Positions 44,350 to 59,100 of a stretch of DNA of 64,000 bases are shown here, in pieces (position 1 is the first letter of the stretch; each line of letters starts with the position of its first letter). A model generated the notes under the pieces. The model was given only the letters and a program-made list of their open reading frames with translations. It was not told where the DNA came from and made no database searches. This DNA comes from Stictocephala bisonia (lineage: Eukaryota; Arthropoda; Insecta; Hemiptera; Membracidae), in contig JAQJVL010000160.1 in the NCBI GenBank assembly GCA_035578905.1, positions 1,401,560 to 1,465,559 on the forward strand, given 5' to 3'. A program made the translations under genes and the position numbers.

Positions 44350-46413
44350 ATTAAAAATTGATAACTAGGGGTATTAAAATATCAGCTGTGAAAAACGAGA
44401 ATTACATAAAGCAACAAAAACAATGACATTTACAATTTTTAAACTATGTTAAAATGTATAAACAAATCTTTAAAAAGTTGTCAATAGGGCAAAAATAATG
44501 GAAAATGATAAATTTTTCAGTAGATCTAGAAACAGATCAGAAGTAACTTGGTCTTTAGTTAAAAGATAGATTGGCTTGAATAGAAGTAATAATAATAACA
44601 ATAATACTAGTTTAGAAATAAGAGATAAGGTAGTTCATAACCCAAAAATTGTGGCTGAGTTATTCAATTCACATTATGTAAATATTAATAGTAAAAATGA
44701 TGATCATAAAGTTAAGTTAGATTCATATGATTTAAATAGGCCTAATATACTAGGTTTAAATTTAGACTCATTTGATCATGTTAAAGTGGAAAAAGTGTAA
44801 ACGATTATAAATAATCTGTTCAGTAGTAAAGCCTGTGGGTGTGACAATATTCCAACATTCTTACTCAAACTCGCAGTTAAAGTTATTAGTTCTTTCCTAA
44901 TTTCACTCATAAATCAAGCTTGAAGAAGGGATTTTTCCTCAAAAGTTCAAATATTCTGAAGTAAAACCACTATATAAGAAAAGTTTGATTAAAGATAAAT
45001 AAAAAATTATAGGCCCATTTCAGTGTTAAGTAACATATCTAAGATTTTCAAAAGAGCTATAAATCTCAGGCTATTCTATTTTCTAGAGTCAAATAATCTC
45101 ATTCAACATGAACAATATGGTTTCAGGAAGAACAGGAGTACAGAACTGGCGCTGGCTCCTTTTTAAACAGTGTTACGGAGGCCTTGGACGGGCCACAGTT
45201 AAATGCAGGTGTTTTCTGTGATCTATGCAGGGCTTTTAATTCTGTTGATCACCAAATACTTTTAAACAAAATGAGGAACATTGGTATTAGGAGAAAAGTT
45301 TTTTCATTGTTAAAGTCATATTTATTGAACAGACATCAAAGAACGGTTGTAAATAAATATTCACATACATACAAATCTAAATGGAGAAAAATAATCTGTG
45401 ATTCCTCAAGGTTCAATATTAGGACCTGTTTTATTTTTAATGTACATTAATGATTTACCAATTGACACTCCAAGACAATTTTTACTTTTTGCTGATGGCA
45501 CAACTGTTTTATTAATTGATAAATTTCTTCAGAGTCTAATTAATAATAATAATGGTACCTTAAATGAACTGGGTAACTGGTACAAAGATAATGGTCTAAC
45601 AGTAAATCACAACAAAATCAACATTCTACAATTTAAAGCCAAAAACTGTACTAATAATGAACTGAGTGTTCCAAATTTCAATATTGTTGACCATCATAAA
45701 TTTCTGGGAGTTTTTTGATAAAAACCTAAATTGAAAAAACCACATTGATTTTTTGGTAAAGAAATTAAGTACTTATAGATATGCTTTCACAATATTAACA
45801 AATTCAGTCTCCAAAGAAACATGCAGCATTGTTTATTTTGTGTACATTCATTCAATTTTAAGATATGGAATTGTTGTCTGGGGTTTATCTCTCGATTTCA
45901 ATAGAATTTTTAGAGCACATAAAGTATTACTACGTATAATATGAATAATTGGCCCTGGAGACAGTTGTAAAAGAGTTTTCATTAAAAATAACATACTCAC
46001 TCTACCCAGCTTATATATTCTTGAAGTTTTAAAATATATACATAAAAATTTAGAAAGTTTACAAAAATTTCACTATGACCACTTTTATAATAAAAGGCAT
46101 TTAAATATCCTTTACATAATTTGACTTTGTTTGAAAAGAGTCTCCTCTACATGGGTATTAAACTATATAATAAAATTCCTCTCCATGTAAAAACCCTACC
46201 TTATTCTAAATTTATAACAACAATAAATGAAATTTTGGTCAATAAAGTGTATTATAGTATAGGAAATATGTTAAATGATACATTGGGCCTATGGTACATT
46301 TAGAAAAAACTATTTACAGTAAAAAAATGACAATGCATCAGTTTTAATGTTATTCATGTAACTATTGTATGAAATATTATTTGCAAATAAATGATTTTGA
46401 TTTGATTTGAAGT
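44350..46413 (+). mobile_element. Decayed non-LTR retrotransposon (LINE)
   Basis: Coding remnants of one reverse transcriptase protein spread over three frames (see pseudogene), ending with the tail GATTTTGATTTGATTTGA at 46395-46411. The left limit is uncertain; wording at about 43320-43440 may be its endonuclease. Confidence 0.8.
44430..46303 (+). pseudogene. LINE reverse transcriptase, multiply frameshifted
   Basis: Order matches a Jockey/CR1-type enzyme: pre-RT region at 44576-44800 (AELFNSHYVNINSK), thumb-side motif GCDNIPTFLLKLAVKVI (44836), broken YRPIS region (45010), EQYGFRKNRSTE (45110), motif A CDLCRAFNSVDHQILLNKM (45215), motif B PQGSILGPVLFLMYINDLP (45402), then LFADGTTVL (45486) where the second catalytic Asp of the FADDT box is replaced by Gly. 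The C-terminal part follows at 45753-45944 and 46121-46303. Stops and shifts separate the pieces. Inactive. Confidence 0.85.
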
Positions 46414-46554
46414 TTGTGATGAGTTTATTAATTATATTATGCACATTAGCATTTATTTTGCTACTTTAGGAATAGGTATAGTTGGATGTTATATTTTATA
46501 TATTTTTAATAGATAGTAATGTCTAATAAATATTAGTACCTAATTAGTATTTAT

Positions 46555-46705
46555 ATCTAATATCAATAAATGGCCCTTTCTGAGCTTAAATTGAACTCAG
46601 TTAGTAACCAGACTATTCAGGTCATCCCCACTCACCCCACACATGTTTGCCTTATTAATCATATTCGCCATAAAATACGAGCAACTTGTGTCGGAATCTC
46701 ATATG
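46555..46705 (+). repeat. SINE family B 3' part, plus orientation
   Basis: ATAAATGGCCCTTTCTGAGC, GAACTCAGTTAGTAACCAGACT and CATATTCGCC match the 3' third of the copies at 10020 and 17570. The 60-codon open frame here is an artefact of the repeat. Confidence 0.55.
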
Positions 46706-46879
46706 CAATATTTAATGAGATTAGTGGAAGAAGTTGTAGTAGTACAAGTTGAAACTAATTTTCTTGAATAATGTTAGTAAGAATTGTTTAGAATTTAAAT
46801 GAATACTCAGCAGTAGTATTTGATATGTTTACTATGATAATTCTTAACTACCGAGTAATAAATTATTTTGAAAACATAC

Positions 46880-46990
46880 TTCTGAAGTTGTCCAATCTGA
46901 GTCGGTGTCAGAAAACGACCCCTCCAGATCCTCGACATCCAGAACTTTTTCCATTTCTTGTTTAATTTCCTTGCGTTTCTTCCTGACTTC
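46880..46990 (-). CDS. Unknown gene, exon with acidic stretch
   Basis: 37 codons, EVRKKRKEIKQEMEKVLDVE then DLEGSFSDTDSDWTTSE. Acceptor TTTTTCTCAG, donor GTATGT, phase 0/0. A basic helix followed by an acidic Ser-Asp segment of the kind often phosphorylated by casein kinase 2. Confidence 0.7.
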
Positions 46991-47137
46991 CTGAGAAAAA
47001 TTAATTATTCACTGTTAGATCCATATTAATTACTTTGTTAAATTGTTCCTAATGTTTTACTCTTTATCTTACATGTACATAAAAATCTCTAAGAATAAAA
47101 AATATGAATAAACTATGATAGTAAATTTTCATATTAA

Positions 47138-47184
<47 letters not shown>

Positions 47185-50100
47185 ATACATGGAATTTGGG
47201 GGGGGGGGGGAAGTGGCCAGCAAAATTAAACTCTTCACTTTGATCAATCCCTCTTGAAGGATTTGAATTTTATTTAATCAATTACTTTACAAGTTTTTAC
47301 AATTTAAAAGCATCGGTTTAACTTATAAAAAGTATAAAATCACTGTCTGGAATTTCATTACAAAAAGTGATACTCTTTAACAATCTTAGTTGTTTGAAAC
47401 AAAAATAAATCTTAAAAGAATTGGTATTCTTATTCAAAATTTATAAGAGCTGTTATAATACAAAAGTATTTTTGAGTGATAAGGGAAATGAGGTAAGTAA
47501 ATTGTCCTAATAATAGATATTGAGATATGGTATTAAAATAATCAAATGAAAAGCTTTAATTTGAAAATCATTAAACATTTTCAATAATATGCTTAGGAAA
47601 TTATGATAAGCGAATGAAGTAAAATGTACTTTAAAAAACAGCAGAAAATCTGTTAATTGACAGAAAAAACAAACTATTTGCTCTACAAAGCAATGTTAAT
47701 TTAATTAAAGACCTTAACTGAGCTGTTTATAGTTTTTTCATTCTCACATGATTTATTAGTTATTTTATCTTTAATGTTAGTGCAATTTAATCAAGAGAAT
47801 AATTTTAGATTAGGTTAAAGGGTACTAGGCCAGGAATTAGTATATTGGAGAGATAGGACATGTGTGATTATGTGTTTATTTTGTGAATGGTACTACTACT
47901 CTGGTGTTAGTAAACTTGTCTTCTAAGGTAAGTTTGCTGATGTCCTATCTCTCCAATATACTAATGAAGAGAATAAGTAAAAGTAATTCCAAAATAATCA
48001 AAATTATTAGTTCCAAAATAAATAAAACGAAAAAATACTATAATTATATTGCAATACATTGAAATAAATTAAATGAAGTAAGCTTACTGTGTTAAATGTC
48101 AGTAAGTGACATTGTATAAAATAAGTTTTTTTAAATTAGAACTGTAGATATGGCTTTTCTAATTAAAATTCTATTCGTTACATATAATGTAACTATAAAA
48201 AAGTAATTACTTTTTCATATTCTTACATTTATTTCTTAAACTTTTTAGATTGCTCTCAAAAAGTAACACTATTTTAAATGTTTATTAAATTTGTTTTCAA
48301 ATGTTTTAATTACATTTGTATTAGAATGAACAACACTCCAAATGGGGTTAACCTAACATAACCTAAACTAGTGCTAAACCCTAAGTGTTAAAGGGATGGT
48401 AAAATATTTTGAAAAACTTACATTTACTGTGGTGTTTGGAGTAACAGTTTCCGTTGTACCAAACTGTTTAGTTACTTTTGGTACAGCTGAAACAGAATCT
48501 TGTTTTTTCTTAAAACTTGAACTGTATTCATCTGAAGTTGTGTCCGTACAAGTAGTTGATGAGTCTTTAACACTAATTTTCATTTTACTTGTTACCATTT
48601 TATCTGAAGAGGTTTCTGTTGTATCCATATGATCCTGTAAATCTAATTTTTTTGATGTACTTGTTGCATATAAGACGTTTTGTATTTCCTAAAGACAAAT
48701 ATTTTTAATTTAAAATTATAAGTTAATAATGTTTTATATTTGAAAAATTTGCCTAATTACTCATATTTGAAATAAATGAGCATTTTATTATATATTTAAA
48801 AGTATGAAATAAGAGTTTTTGTCCTAGAAAAACATTGGATATTACATTTAATTGATTGGTGTGGTTAATGAATATAAATAATGATTTAGTATGATATAAA
48901 CTAGATTTATACAGTTATAGAAATGTAACTACTACTCATATACAGATTAGAACTCTTATACTAGGCTTTTGCTTTTATTATTATTATTCACATATGGGTC
49001 CAATTGTACCACAGAAGTAATGTATAGTAATCTCTAGCCCTCACTTGATTTGTTCTTCTGGCATTAGCTTCCTTTCTTACACTAAACCAGTTTTGTTTTA
49101 ACCTTACTCTGTCCATTGGCTTTAGACTAGATAAATTAATTACAAATTAAGTAAGAAAAAGAATAATTAGTGGGAAATTAGGTTAAAGTCAACTTAGATC
49201 ACCAAAAGATGGTGTACATTTTCCTTCTCTATAGTTAAGAACTTCATTTTCCGATGATATCTTAAAAAGGAAATGTAAGTCATATGAGCATTGTAAGAAA
49301 ATGGCCAGTCTGTAATCTTAAAACAATTTAAACTCAGTTGTGATTAAAACATTTTATTATTGATTCTATTACTGTACAACAAATTTCATTTTTATTATAG
49401 CTTTTAATTTTCAACATTTATGATCCTTCAAATTATGCGTATAAGTTCATTTCTGTGCCCAGGTTGAAAAAGAAAAAAAAAAAATAATCTCTGAAAGCTC
49501 CAAGTCAATTTGCGTTTAATTAAGTTGGCAATATAAAAAATGCTTAGCATATACTTGTGTAGTTTTTATAGGTTATGTTTAACTATAATGCATAAAGCTG
49601 AAAATATCCTTAATTTAGGGTATTTATGATTCTATCAGTAATTAATTAATTTCAAGATAGTAACAACTTGATTACACTGAACATGAATTAGTTATAGTGC
49701 AAGATATATTAATAACTGCGAGGTACAATTAATTGTGACAGTTAGTTGTTTTTTAAATAAATATTTCCCCCATCCTGTCATATGACTTTCATTGTAGACA
49801 GCTGACCTGCTAACACAAAAAGTGACAAACGACTTCTCAGTTTTGAGAGTGACTTCAGATATATGGCCGACCAAATGTCACATATCAGCCTTTGTCAGTG
49901 TTTGTAACAAATCTCTGTCAGCTGCTGCTAAACAAATGGATTTGGACAGCCGTAAACTTGAAGTTTAGGCAAGCTTTAGCGGGAATACTTTGCAGATATA
50001 TTGTTACATAAAACTTTAGTTGTTTATTCGAGTGTTATGTTTACACTAATATTTTAAAAATAAAAGCATGATTACAATAAATAATTTATAGTTGATACAC

Positions 50101-53100
50101 AATAAAGAAATATATAAGATAGTTTTATGATTAAAATTCTTCTGATATCAGTTGCTATAAATTCTGTAAAATAAAAATCATCTCTGATATAATAGGTAAC
50201 TTTTATGGTCAAATTATATTCTTATTTACAAAAGAACAAATAAATTTTCTTTTCAAAGATTTAAAAATATCTTTAAAAAAATCACTTTATGATTGTTTGC
50301 TGTGTTATAAAAGTTAATAAATCTTAGTATTAGTTTTGGTATAAAAATAATCAGAGTTATTTGTTTATAAAAATGAAACTGGAGTTAGTAGAAAAAGGGA
50401 AGGTTTTTATTATCTTCTACAAATAAGAAAAAAATCAATCTTTTAAAAGTATTTAGGGTTTTTAATAAAAGTATGGGTAGAATATGTCTGTCTATATAAT
50501 CTGGCTGAGTTACCTGGGCAAATACAATTGTACAAATAGTACCATTGATTAAGAAATAAACTAATAAATTTTATCTCATTATTTTACAAGAGTTAGGATG
50601 GATATTTAGTTTTGCCATCTGATATGAGAACTTAAGTTACAAATATGGGTTTGTATAAATATTTTGCCATTTATGCAATGAATATTGTTCATTTTTTTCA
50701 AAGCACTAGCAAATTTTCATCTGCTGCAAGTCCATATCGTAACCTCAGTTATAGATTTGAAACTTGGACCTTGGATGAGAAGCCTTAACTACCAAGCCAG
50801 TAAGGTTGAGAATCAAATTGGAAAGATTTATAGTTTAATCAATGTATAAAAAAAACTCAAGCTTGAGTAAAAGTTTAATGAATGTTTTCAAATAAAGCAG
50901 TTGTTCCATAATATCAAAAGCAAAAAGGAAATATTTATAATGTAATAAATATAAAAAAAAAAAACAACAGAAATATACTTAAAGTTTGATTAAAAATTTT
51001 GTTCTGAAAATTTTTAAAAATTGAATAAAAGTATAGAAATTCAGCTATCATATAATATCAGAAGCATTTTCTTACTATATATAATACAAAAAAAGTATTT
51101 AATGCAGAAAACAATCTACTTTTAAAATTTTAACCATTTACTATAACTTATTATTTATGAGGAATTAAAATTATTTGAAAGAAAATGAATTTATAATTAA
51201 TTATTATAGGCTAATCTAGAAAAATAAATTGAAAACTGCTCAAAAATATCTTTCAACCTCCACTTACATTTGTTGTAGTGTCTGAAGTAATGATTTCTGT
51301 TGTACCAAGGAATGGTCTGTTTGAAATTGAATCAAAAGTTTGTCTAAAACTTAAATCATCTTCTGTTGATTTTAAAGGTATACTAATCTGTGAAGTAGTT
51401 GACAAGTATTTGACACCTGTTTCCTTTTTACTCATTATAGTTTTCTCTGAGGGGATTCTTGTTGTTTTTACATAATCCTGTACTTCAGATTTTTTTGAAC
51501 TTGTTGCATATGTTCTGATATTTCCTTTCACCTATAAAATAAATTTTTATATTCCATTATATTTATAAAAAAGTTTATGCATGAAAAATTTATATCATAA
51601 CTAAAATGATCGATTAAATAAACATTTATTGTGACTTAAAAGCAAATGGAATACAAATCACAGTTTGATACCCAGAAAATATGATGATGTGCTCTAAGAA
51701 GACATTTTTGTTGAAAGCAAAACATGTAACCATTCGTGTTGATTGCAGCAAATTGTGCCATATATTACAGTTAAATTCTGGACTAAGTGATGGATCAGAC
51801 ACAAGATAATAATAATAATGATTATTACTATTTATTATTACTGATGATACTAATATTAATATATTATAAGAGATAGAGCATCAGCAAACTTACCTAGAAA
51901 GACGTCCATTAAAACCACAGTAGTAGTAAACAAATACAATATTCACACGTGTTTCACAAATTTTCTGTGCCACTGTGCCAAACAAAGTAAATGTCTGGGC
52001 TGGAATACTAGACAATCAAGTAATTGGTCAACCTAACCATTTCATTGATGGAAACCTAAATAGTCAGCTTTAACTCAATTTGTTGCAAAATTGAATATTA
52101 CCTTCCATAAGGCACACCATTGCATTGAATCTCAAAAAATTTCAAAGTGATGTCTATTTTCAACAAGATGGCGCACTACCACATTTCCACCATGATGTTA
52201 GGAGATATTTAAACAAAGAATTCCCTGAAAGATGGACCTGACTCTCTTGGACTTTTTACTGTGGGGTCATTTAAAATCTGTTGTCTACAAGTCTCCGCTA
52301 TAGAACTTAGATGACCTCAAGAACCGAATTACAGTCGCTTGCGGCAGTATCACAGGAAACATCCTACATAATGTTCGTGATGAATTTTTTAATAGATTAC
52401 TTCATTGACAGTAAGTAGTTGGAGGATATTTTGAACACTTACTTTTGTAATATCAGTTCATTAGATAAAAATAAAAACATAATTAATAAATATCAATTTT
52501 ATTAACCTGCACTCCTTGAGTTTAACGTGTATTAGCTTAAGTAGTTTATTGGTTTCCATATTTCAGTTTGAATAAATTATTACAAAACCAACAACTCTTT
52601 TTAGTTTTGATTGCACCATTGTATTAAGGGAAAAAAGACAATATTAAATGATAAGTCGTAGGGGGACTACATTAAAAACCACCCTGTATGTAATGTTCCA
52701 AAGTGATTCTGTAGGCAAATAAGTAACTGGTGAAAAAAAACCTATATAATATGCCTTGCCCTAGACAGTTAAATCAAGGTATTTGTAAATATACTAAAAA
52801 AGTTACACTATAATATATATATATGCTAATCATTTTGTAATAGAAATATTATATATATCATACAGGTTTTTTCTCAGCTACCATTATTATTGTTTTTTTT
52901 TTAATTTAAAATTATGTAAAAGCTGAGTTATATATTTGGACAAAACGTCCAAAAGCCATACACTATAATAAAAATTAAAAATAAATAAATGAATGAGAAA
53001 TGATCTCCTGTCATAGGGGGAATGATGTTGTTCCCATCCACAGCAAATCTTTAAAGCTGTACGTACACCCTGGGTAGTTCTAAACGAGCAACGAACCTGG

Positions 53101-56100
53101 TAGCTGGACTGTCACAAATTTATGATCTCCTAGCTATGGCATCTACCACACAAAATAGACTTAGTACATGTTGGTAACAATTTGAAACCATGGAAGCACA
53201 AAATGGTAAACATGGTTTACAGCAATAATCGTAATAGTGTTTGTGTAATGTGTATTGTGCGTTTTTATTGCGTTGTGTTGAGTAATGTTGATAACAATTC
53301 ATTTGTAGCTAGATTACTTTTCAACCCACATTTGTTGGTCAATTAGTAACAGATGGTCTCATTAACAATGAATGCCATACGTGCCAAATGGAATGAAAAT
53401 ATGATTTATTACTATTAAATATAAAATGATAAAAGTTACCAAATTAATTATATACTAAGTAAAGTATACTCTTGCCTTTTCTTTTGATAGCTGACTGTTG
53501 TCGGTCGGACTTGTTTTTTGTGGTAACTCTTCAATATTAGGTGTTTTGTATTTTAATGTGCTGCTTTTGGTTGTTATCTTGTCATGATCCTCGTATATTC
53601 GTTCAGCAAAAGCAAACCCACGGCCACGTTTTCTTGAATGTTTAGTTTTTGATTGCTCAAAATTTGATTGATCTGACTTTTTCCTCTTTAATTCATCTGA
53701 TGATACATTATTTTCTGATTCCTTCCTCTAAAGAAAAAATATTGCTATGGTCTTATTTTAAATAACAACACTTTATGATCTGCTCCTTATAAATAAATAA
53801 AACATAATACAGAAAAAACTGAAAATAAAATACTACAATGTCTTTTCATTAAACTAATTTATTATTTCGACGTTTGTAAGAGAAAAATTATTCACCTTCA
53901 AATCAAAACATTGCTAATGCTGAACAAGTGTTTATCACATTACTACTGTTTTAATTGTACTTATCTTTTAGTATGTTATTATAAAAAACCGCTCGCTATA
54001 CTTTTAAAGTTATTTAATATCTTTATTATATTCTGGTGTTAACTAAAAAACAATCAAGTAGTACCATTATAGTTACTATAAAGTATCTTATAACATTGCC
54101 ACTAGGCAATCAGTTATAACAACAATATGTTTACTTAGGCAAAAGTTAAAGTATAAAAATTGTTACAACAAGTTTTGGAAATAATAATGTTGATATCGAA
54201 TCTCTTTAATTCCTTCAAATCAATCACGTTTCATTAACTCCATAATGATGTATTAAAAAAACATTTTTAAATTAAAACTGTAACCCAATAAGAAGTAGTC
54301 AATTAGTAGCTTTTAACTAATTCACTCTAAAAATTAGTTTAACTTAAAGATAAAGAACTAAAGATAGGAGAATAGTAATATTATGTATTATGTTAACTTT
54401 GTAACATGTAGGGTTTATTGTTATCAATTAGTTAAAATGTTTGTTGAGAGAATTAACCTTTTACCATTGTCTAGGGTTGAACAGCTCTATCCAAAGGAAG
54501 TATAGTATTTTTGTTTGTTTTATTTTTTAAATGTGTTGTATTAAAACACAGTTATTACTTTGTTGATTCTAAATAAAATTTAATTTAGGACATAAAGTCA
54601 CTTTTCATAATATTGAATTGAAAACTACCTACAATTTGATTCATTGATTACTAATAAATGCCATTTCTTCAAGCATTAAAAACAGATGTGAATCAAACCT
54701 GTGACATTTTTTTTCTCCTTCCTTTCCGAGGTTTAAGAGTAGTCGTGATCATGAATTGTACAGTTTTAGCTTTTTTCCTTGTTTTCCTAGCGGCCGTTTT
54801 AGCTTTCAGAGCTGTCAACGATGATATTCCAGCAGGCTTAGCCTCTTTACCCTGTTTTTCAGCAGATTTCATAAGTTTCCCTTGATTTATAAAAGGCCTC
54901 AGTTGCTTGTTATGCTTTAGAAGCTCATCTGGATCTAGCAGTTTTTGTAAATCTTCCTGAAAGTATTGTTTACTATAAAACATACAACTTTAAAAATATT
55001 TATTTATTTATTGGTGTAAAGAGAGTAACCCAATGATTATCTTTTAAATTAAAATGAAAAATAAAATGGCGAAGGAGTAAAAGAGGAAGAACAAAGAGAA
55101 GAAAAATTAAAAATAAACAGTTTGAGTTAACGTTTTTGTTCGATTGTTCTAGGGGCGTTGAGAATATCCTTATCCATAACTCAAAACATTTTAAAATTTA
55201 TATCATGAATGATCTTGTTATAATGTATTAGGTACACCATATTCGTAATAAAAATTGTCAATAAAGACAATCATAGAGAATTTTTTTTTTAAATATTCTC
55301 TTTGAAAATATTAGCAAGAATACTGAATATCATCTCACTCCCCACCAGATTGTTAGGGATATCATTCGCCTGGATAAATCCCACTTCCTCCTTCCTGTGT
55401 TGTTTTAGTACAGTACTTGAAGTTCCCCAATTCACTTTATGACACTAGGGTAAAGCTGAGGGAAGTGCCAGTAGTTGGCAAATTTGACTCTGTGACTTAA
55501 AGGTGAGTAGGGTTGAAATATTCAGAATAGTTATATTGTTGTAAACCTGATCTGACTTTGTCAATGCATATAAATCTGGGATGACAATAAACGATTCTTG
55601 AGTTAAATTGTAATTTTAAAGATGAAACATGATTGTATCACTTGCATTGAAACGGCTTAGATATTTGTATGAAAAATTGGCTGCTGAATGAAACACTTTT
55701 GTTTGTTTATTCACAATATTTATGAGGCCAATGTAAGAATTAATGTTTTGTTATTATGTATTTTTAATTGGACCTTGTGATACATTTTAATTCAATAAAT
55801 ATAATTATTATCATGTAATTTATGTAAATGTGTTATATAAATTATTATAATATTGAAGTGTCATATACTATTATTTAAGGATGCTGTATAATTTGAAGCC
55901 AAATAAATGTTTTGATAATGAATATAATTTTTAAAATTTTCAATGAGAAATATCGAAAATTTCTAATTCTATGATTCTGGTCAGTTTAGCCTTAGTCATA
56001 GATCTATAGTTTCAAATCATGTTCTTAATTATAATCTTTATATATGAGTATACATTTATATCCAACAGTGCAACAAAATACATGCATTGATTTTGTAGTC

Positions 56101-59100
56101 ACAGGGTTAAGAGCAAAATTATCATACTTAAAGAATGCAATTGCCGCCATGATAGTCTCTGGACTACGGTTTCAGACTGCAGACCAAGGTACATGGTTTG
56201 GTTCTTGGGAGTTGAATAAACTTCACACACAGGCCTGTAGGCCATATGAAAGAGCGAGTCAAGCTTCAAGGAAAAAGATTTGATGAATTCCCACTTTATT
56301 ATGATACATACGTGCTGGACAGGTTTGTAACTCATTTGCTGTTGTTTATTAGAGCTTTCTATCAGATCTGAGCAATTCGCCATTTTAAATCCTCAAGCCA
56401 AAGAAAAAAATCAATAACCAAACATAAAACAAGCAATGCATGTAAACGTGAAAAGTAGTTCTAAGAAAGCCTCAACTATACTTTGCCTTGATCAAAATTT
56501 ATCACATATCTGTTTCTAAATGAATGTTACATTGTATAAATAAAAAAAACAACTTTCCGCCTAAAATACTTTTCTTAGTCATTCATATAATTTTATTATT
56601 AGTATATTTTTTTAAACATTTGGCGAGCCATATTTATAATACTTTTAAAACATGAAAAATCCATACACCTTTTTTTACGCAACTTATTTAAAAACTATAA
56701 CAGATAGTAGGAATCATAAAACATTTTAAAAAACTTGCTATTTACTTGCTTCTTCTGGGTTCTTTGAGGAACATTGAATAGAAAAGTTTTGCATAGATAT
56801 GGAATGTTGGGTTGAGTGAGTATATTTTATTAAATAATCAATAAAAATAAAACAGTAGGACACCAAAATATATTCTTATACAGTCACTTAAAAAAGTTGA
56901 TTGCATGTTTATAACATCCCTATAACAAAAATAAATTGTTGTTTCTATCTATCCATGATATGTATTTTCAGTCACTAATTTAAACCAAAATGGTTAAATG
57001 AACTGATTTAAAATTTGTGGCATTGCTCTTTATTTAAAAAAAACCTAATTTATTCACAATAATAAGATGACTTTTAGGAATGGTGGCAATTTGAAATGTT
57101 TAATTGAAAATATTTAAAATGTATAAAACAGTTTATGAGTGTGTTTTTAAAACATTCAGTTACAAACCGTCGGAATGTTTTAATCTAACCTAACCTTTGC
57201 TGTCAAACTCTCCTTTGTCTATACTTCTCAAGTGCTCCTTTTAGCCCAGCTCACTATCCGTGTACTCAAGTCCCAGTTTTTTCAGCACTTTGGTGTAACC
57301 GCCACTATTGTCTCTGACAATGGATCACAGTTCTCTTCTAAGGAGTTCCGGCGTTTCTGTTTTGGGCATGGCATACAGCATGTGACTACCTCTCCTTACT
57401 ATCCACAGCCTTCTCATGCAGAGCGGTTCAACCGCAATCTCAGATCCGCTCTCATTGCTTTCCATTCTTCCAAGCAGAACACCTGGGTTGAAAGCCTTTC
57501 CTGGCTTCAGCTGGCTTTCAACTCAGCTAAACATGAGAGTCACAATGCTGTGCCCTTTGAGCTTCTTCATGGGTTCGCTCTGAACAATCCCTTGTCCAAT
57601 TTGTGGAAGCTTAGCGATCTTCTTCCAGCGCCTGATACCTCTGATGTCAAGGTGACATGGGAGGCTGCCAGACATAACCTTGTTAAGGCTAGGGAGCATG
57701 TGAGGAGGAGGTACAACCGAGGTTGTAGGCCCAATCCTTTCCAGCTGGGGGATTTGGTCTATTGTTAGACTCATCTGGTCAGTTTGGCCGTGGAGAAAAG
57801 GGCTGCCAAATTATGTTTCAGGTGGTCACCGCATCCAGAGGTTTCTGTCAGCTGTCACTGCCTTACTGGTAGATCTCCAGTCTGGCAGGGTTTTCTGGAA
57901 GGCTCATGTTCCTCACTTGATGTCTTACCGGTGTTTGGTTTCAGCTGCTTGGAATGGTAGCATAGAGGGTGTTGGGGAACAGAGAGACTGATCATCTCTT
58001 TGTTTCCCCTAACTGTATTTAGTTTTCCACCTTCTCTCTTTTCTTGCTAAGTCTAGCTCTTCTTCAAGGCATTCTCTTTTGAGTTCCCTTGTTTGGGATT
58101 TTCTTGTCGTCCCTGTGTTCACTTCCAAGCAAGGTTTTGGTCTTCTTTGGTGCTGGAAGGGGATCGCCTGTTATTGGGGCTTTGCCTTCTTTTGGGGAGG
58201 GATGTTGTGCAGTAGCACCGAGTCGAGTCGTTTCGAAAAGTTCCCTTACTCGTTTTTTGTTTTAGTTTGTGTGTCTGTTTCTTTTCGTTGTTCCTTGTTT
58301 GTTGTTTGTGTTGGTTCTGTCTTGTTAGTCGTTATTGTACTGCTGCCGTTTGTCTTCGTCGGTATGGTTGGCTGAGTCTTTTGGCTTTTGGCTCCATGTC
58401 CGGGAGGGGATCGTCACCTGCATTGCCTTCCAGCTTGATGTCGCCTAGAGACATAGAGGAGGACCTACGGGCTGGGCTGTCCTTTTGGCCTTCTTTGCTG
58501 TCCAGAGGGAGCAGCCACCTACCTATTCATCCCTTCCTCACTGCATCGCTATTGACTGTTTCTCCAGGCAGATGACTTCAGCATGCAGGTGAAATCTTTC
58601 CATTATTTCTTCACCCTTCCGGCCACTTATGTGATTTTGTTAAAGAAAAGAAAAAGAAAAAACAAAGAAGAATGTAAAATAAAAAACTGTGAAGTGATTT
58701 TCTTTTAAAGGTCGTTGAATTGGGGTGGGAATTTTTATTATTGTGAACTTTTATTAAAGGGAGGGTTTTCGGGGTTTAAAGGAGAGAAAGTTAGATTTTA
58801 TCTGTATATTTTTTTAATTTAATTTTTGTTTGCTGTGATAGGATTTTTTGGTTAGTGGGGTTCTCGTGGGCTTGCTATTATTTTTCAATTTTCCATAGAA
58901 ACTGCCCAGTTTCACCCGCTGGATTCGGTGTAGTTATTAATTGAAATCTTTTGTTTAATTTTTTAAATAACTTTTCCAAATTGGCCTAACCTCAAAATTA
59001 TTTTTGCATTTCTGAGGCCCCGGACAGTAATACTGCCTTTGATTATTTTGTTTGTTATATTTATTGACCATTTTGTTAAGTTTATTTATTCATAGTTATT

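Larger units (their letters stand above)
46991..48421. other. Intron with microsatellite and hairpin element
   Basis: Holds the AT/poly-G microsatellite (47139-47210) and the 130-bp hairpin (47836-47965). No coding otherwise. Confidence 0.5.

Noticed and set aside
48396..48632. Plus-strand open frames at 48396-48632 and 51278-51475
   Set aside because: Shadows of the real minus-strand exons; the minus strand has the splice sites and the conserved residues.
58079..58575. Two overlapping plus-strand frames of about 100 codons
   Set aside because: They span the Gypsy pol end and LTR start; T-rich sequence, no domain.
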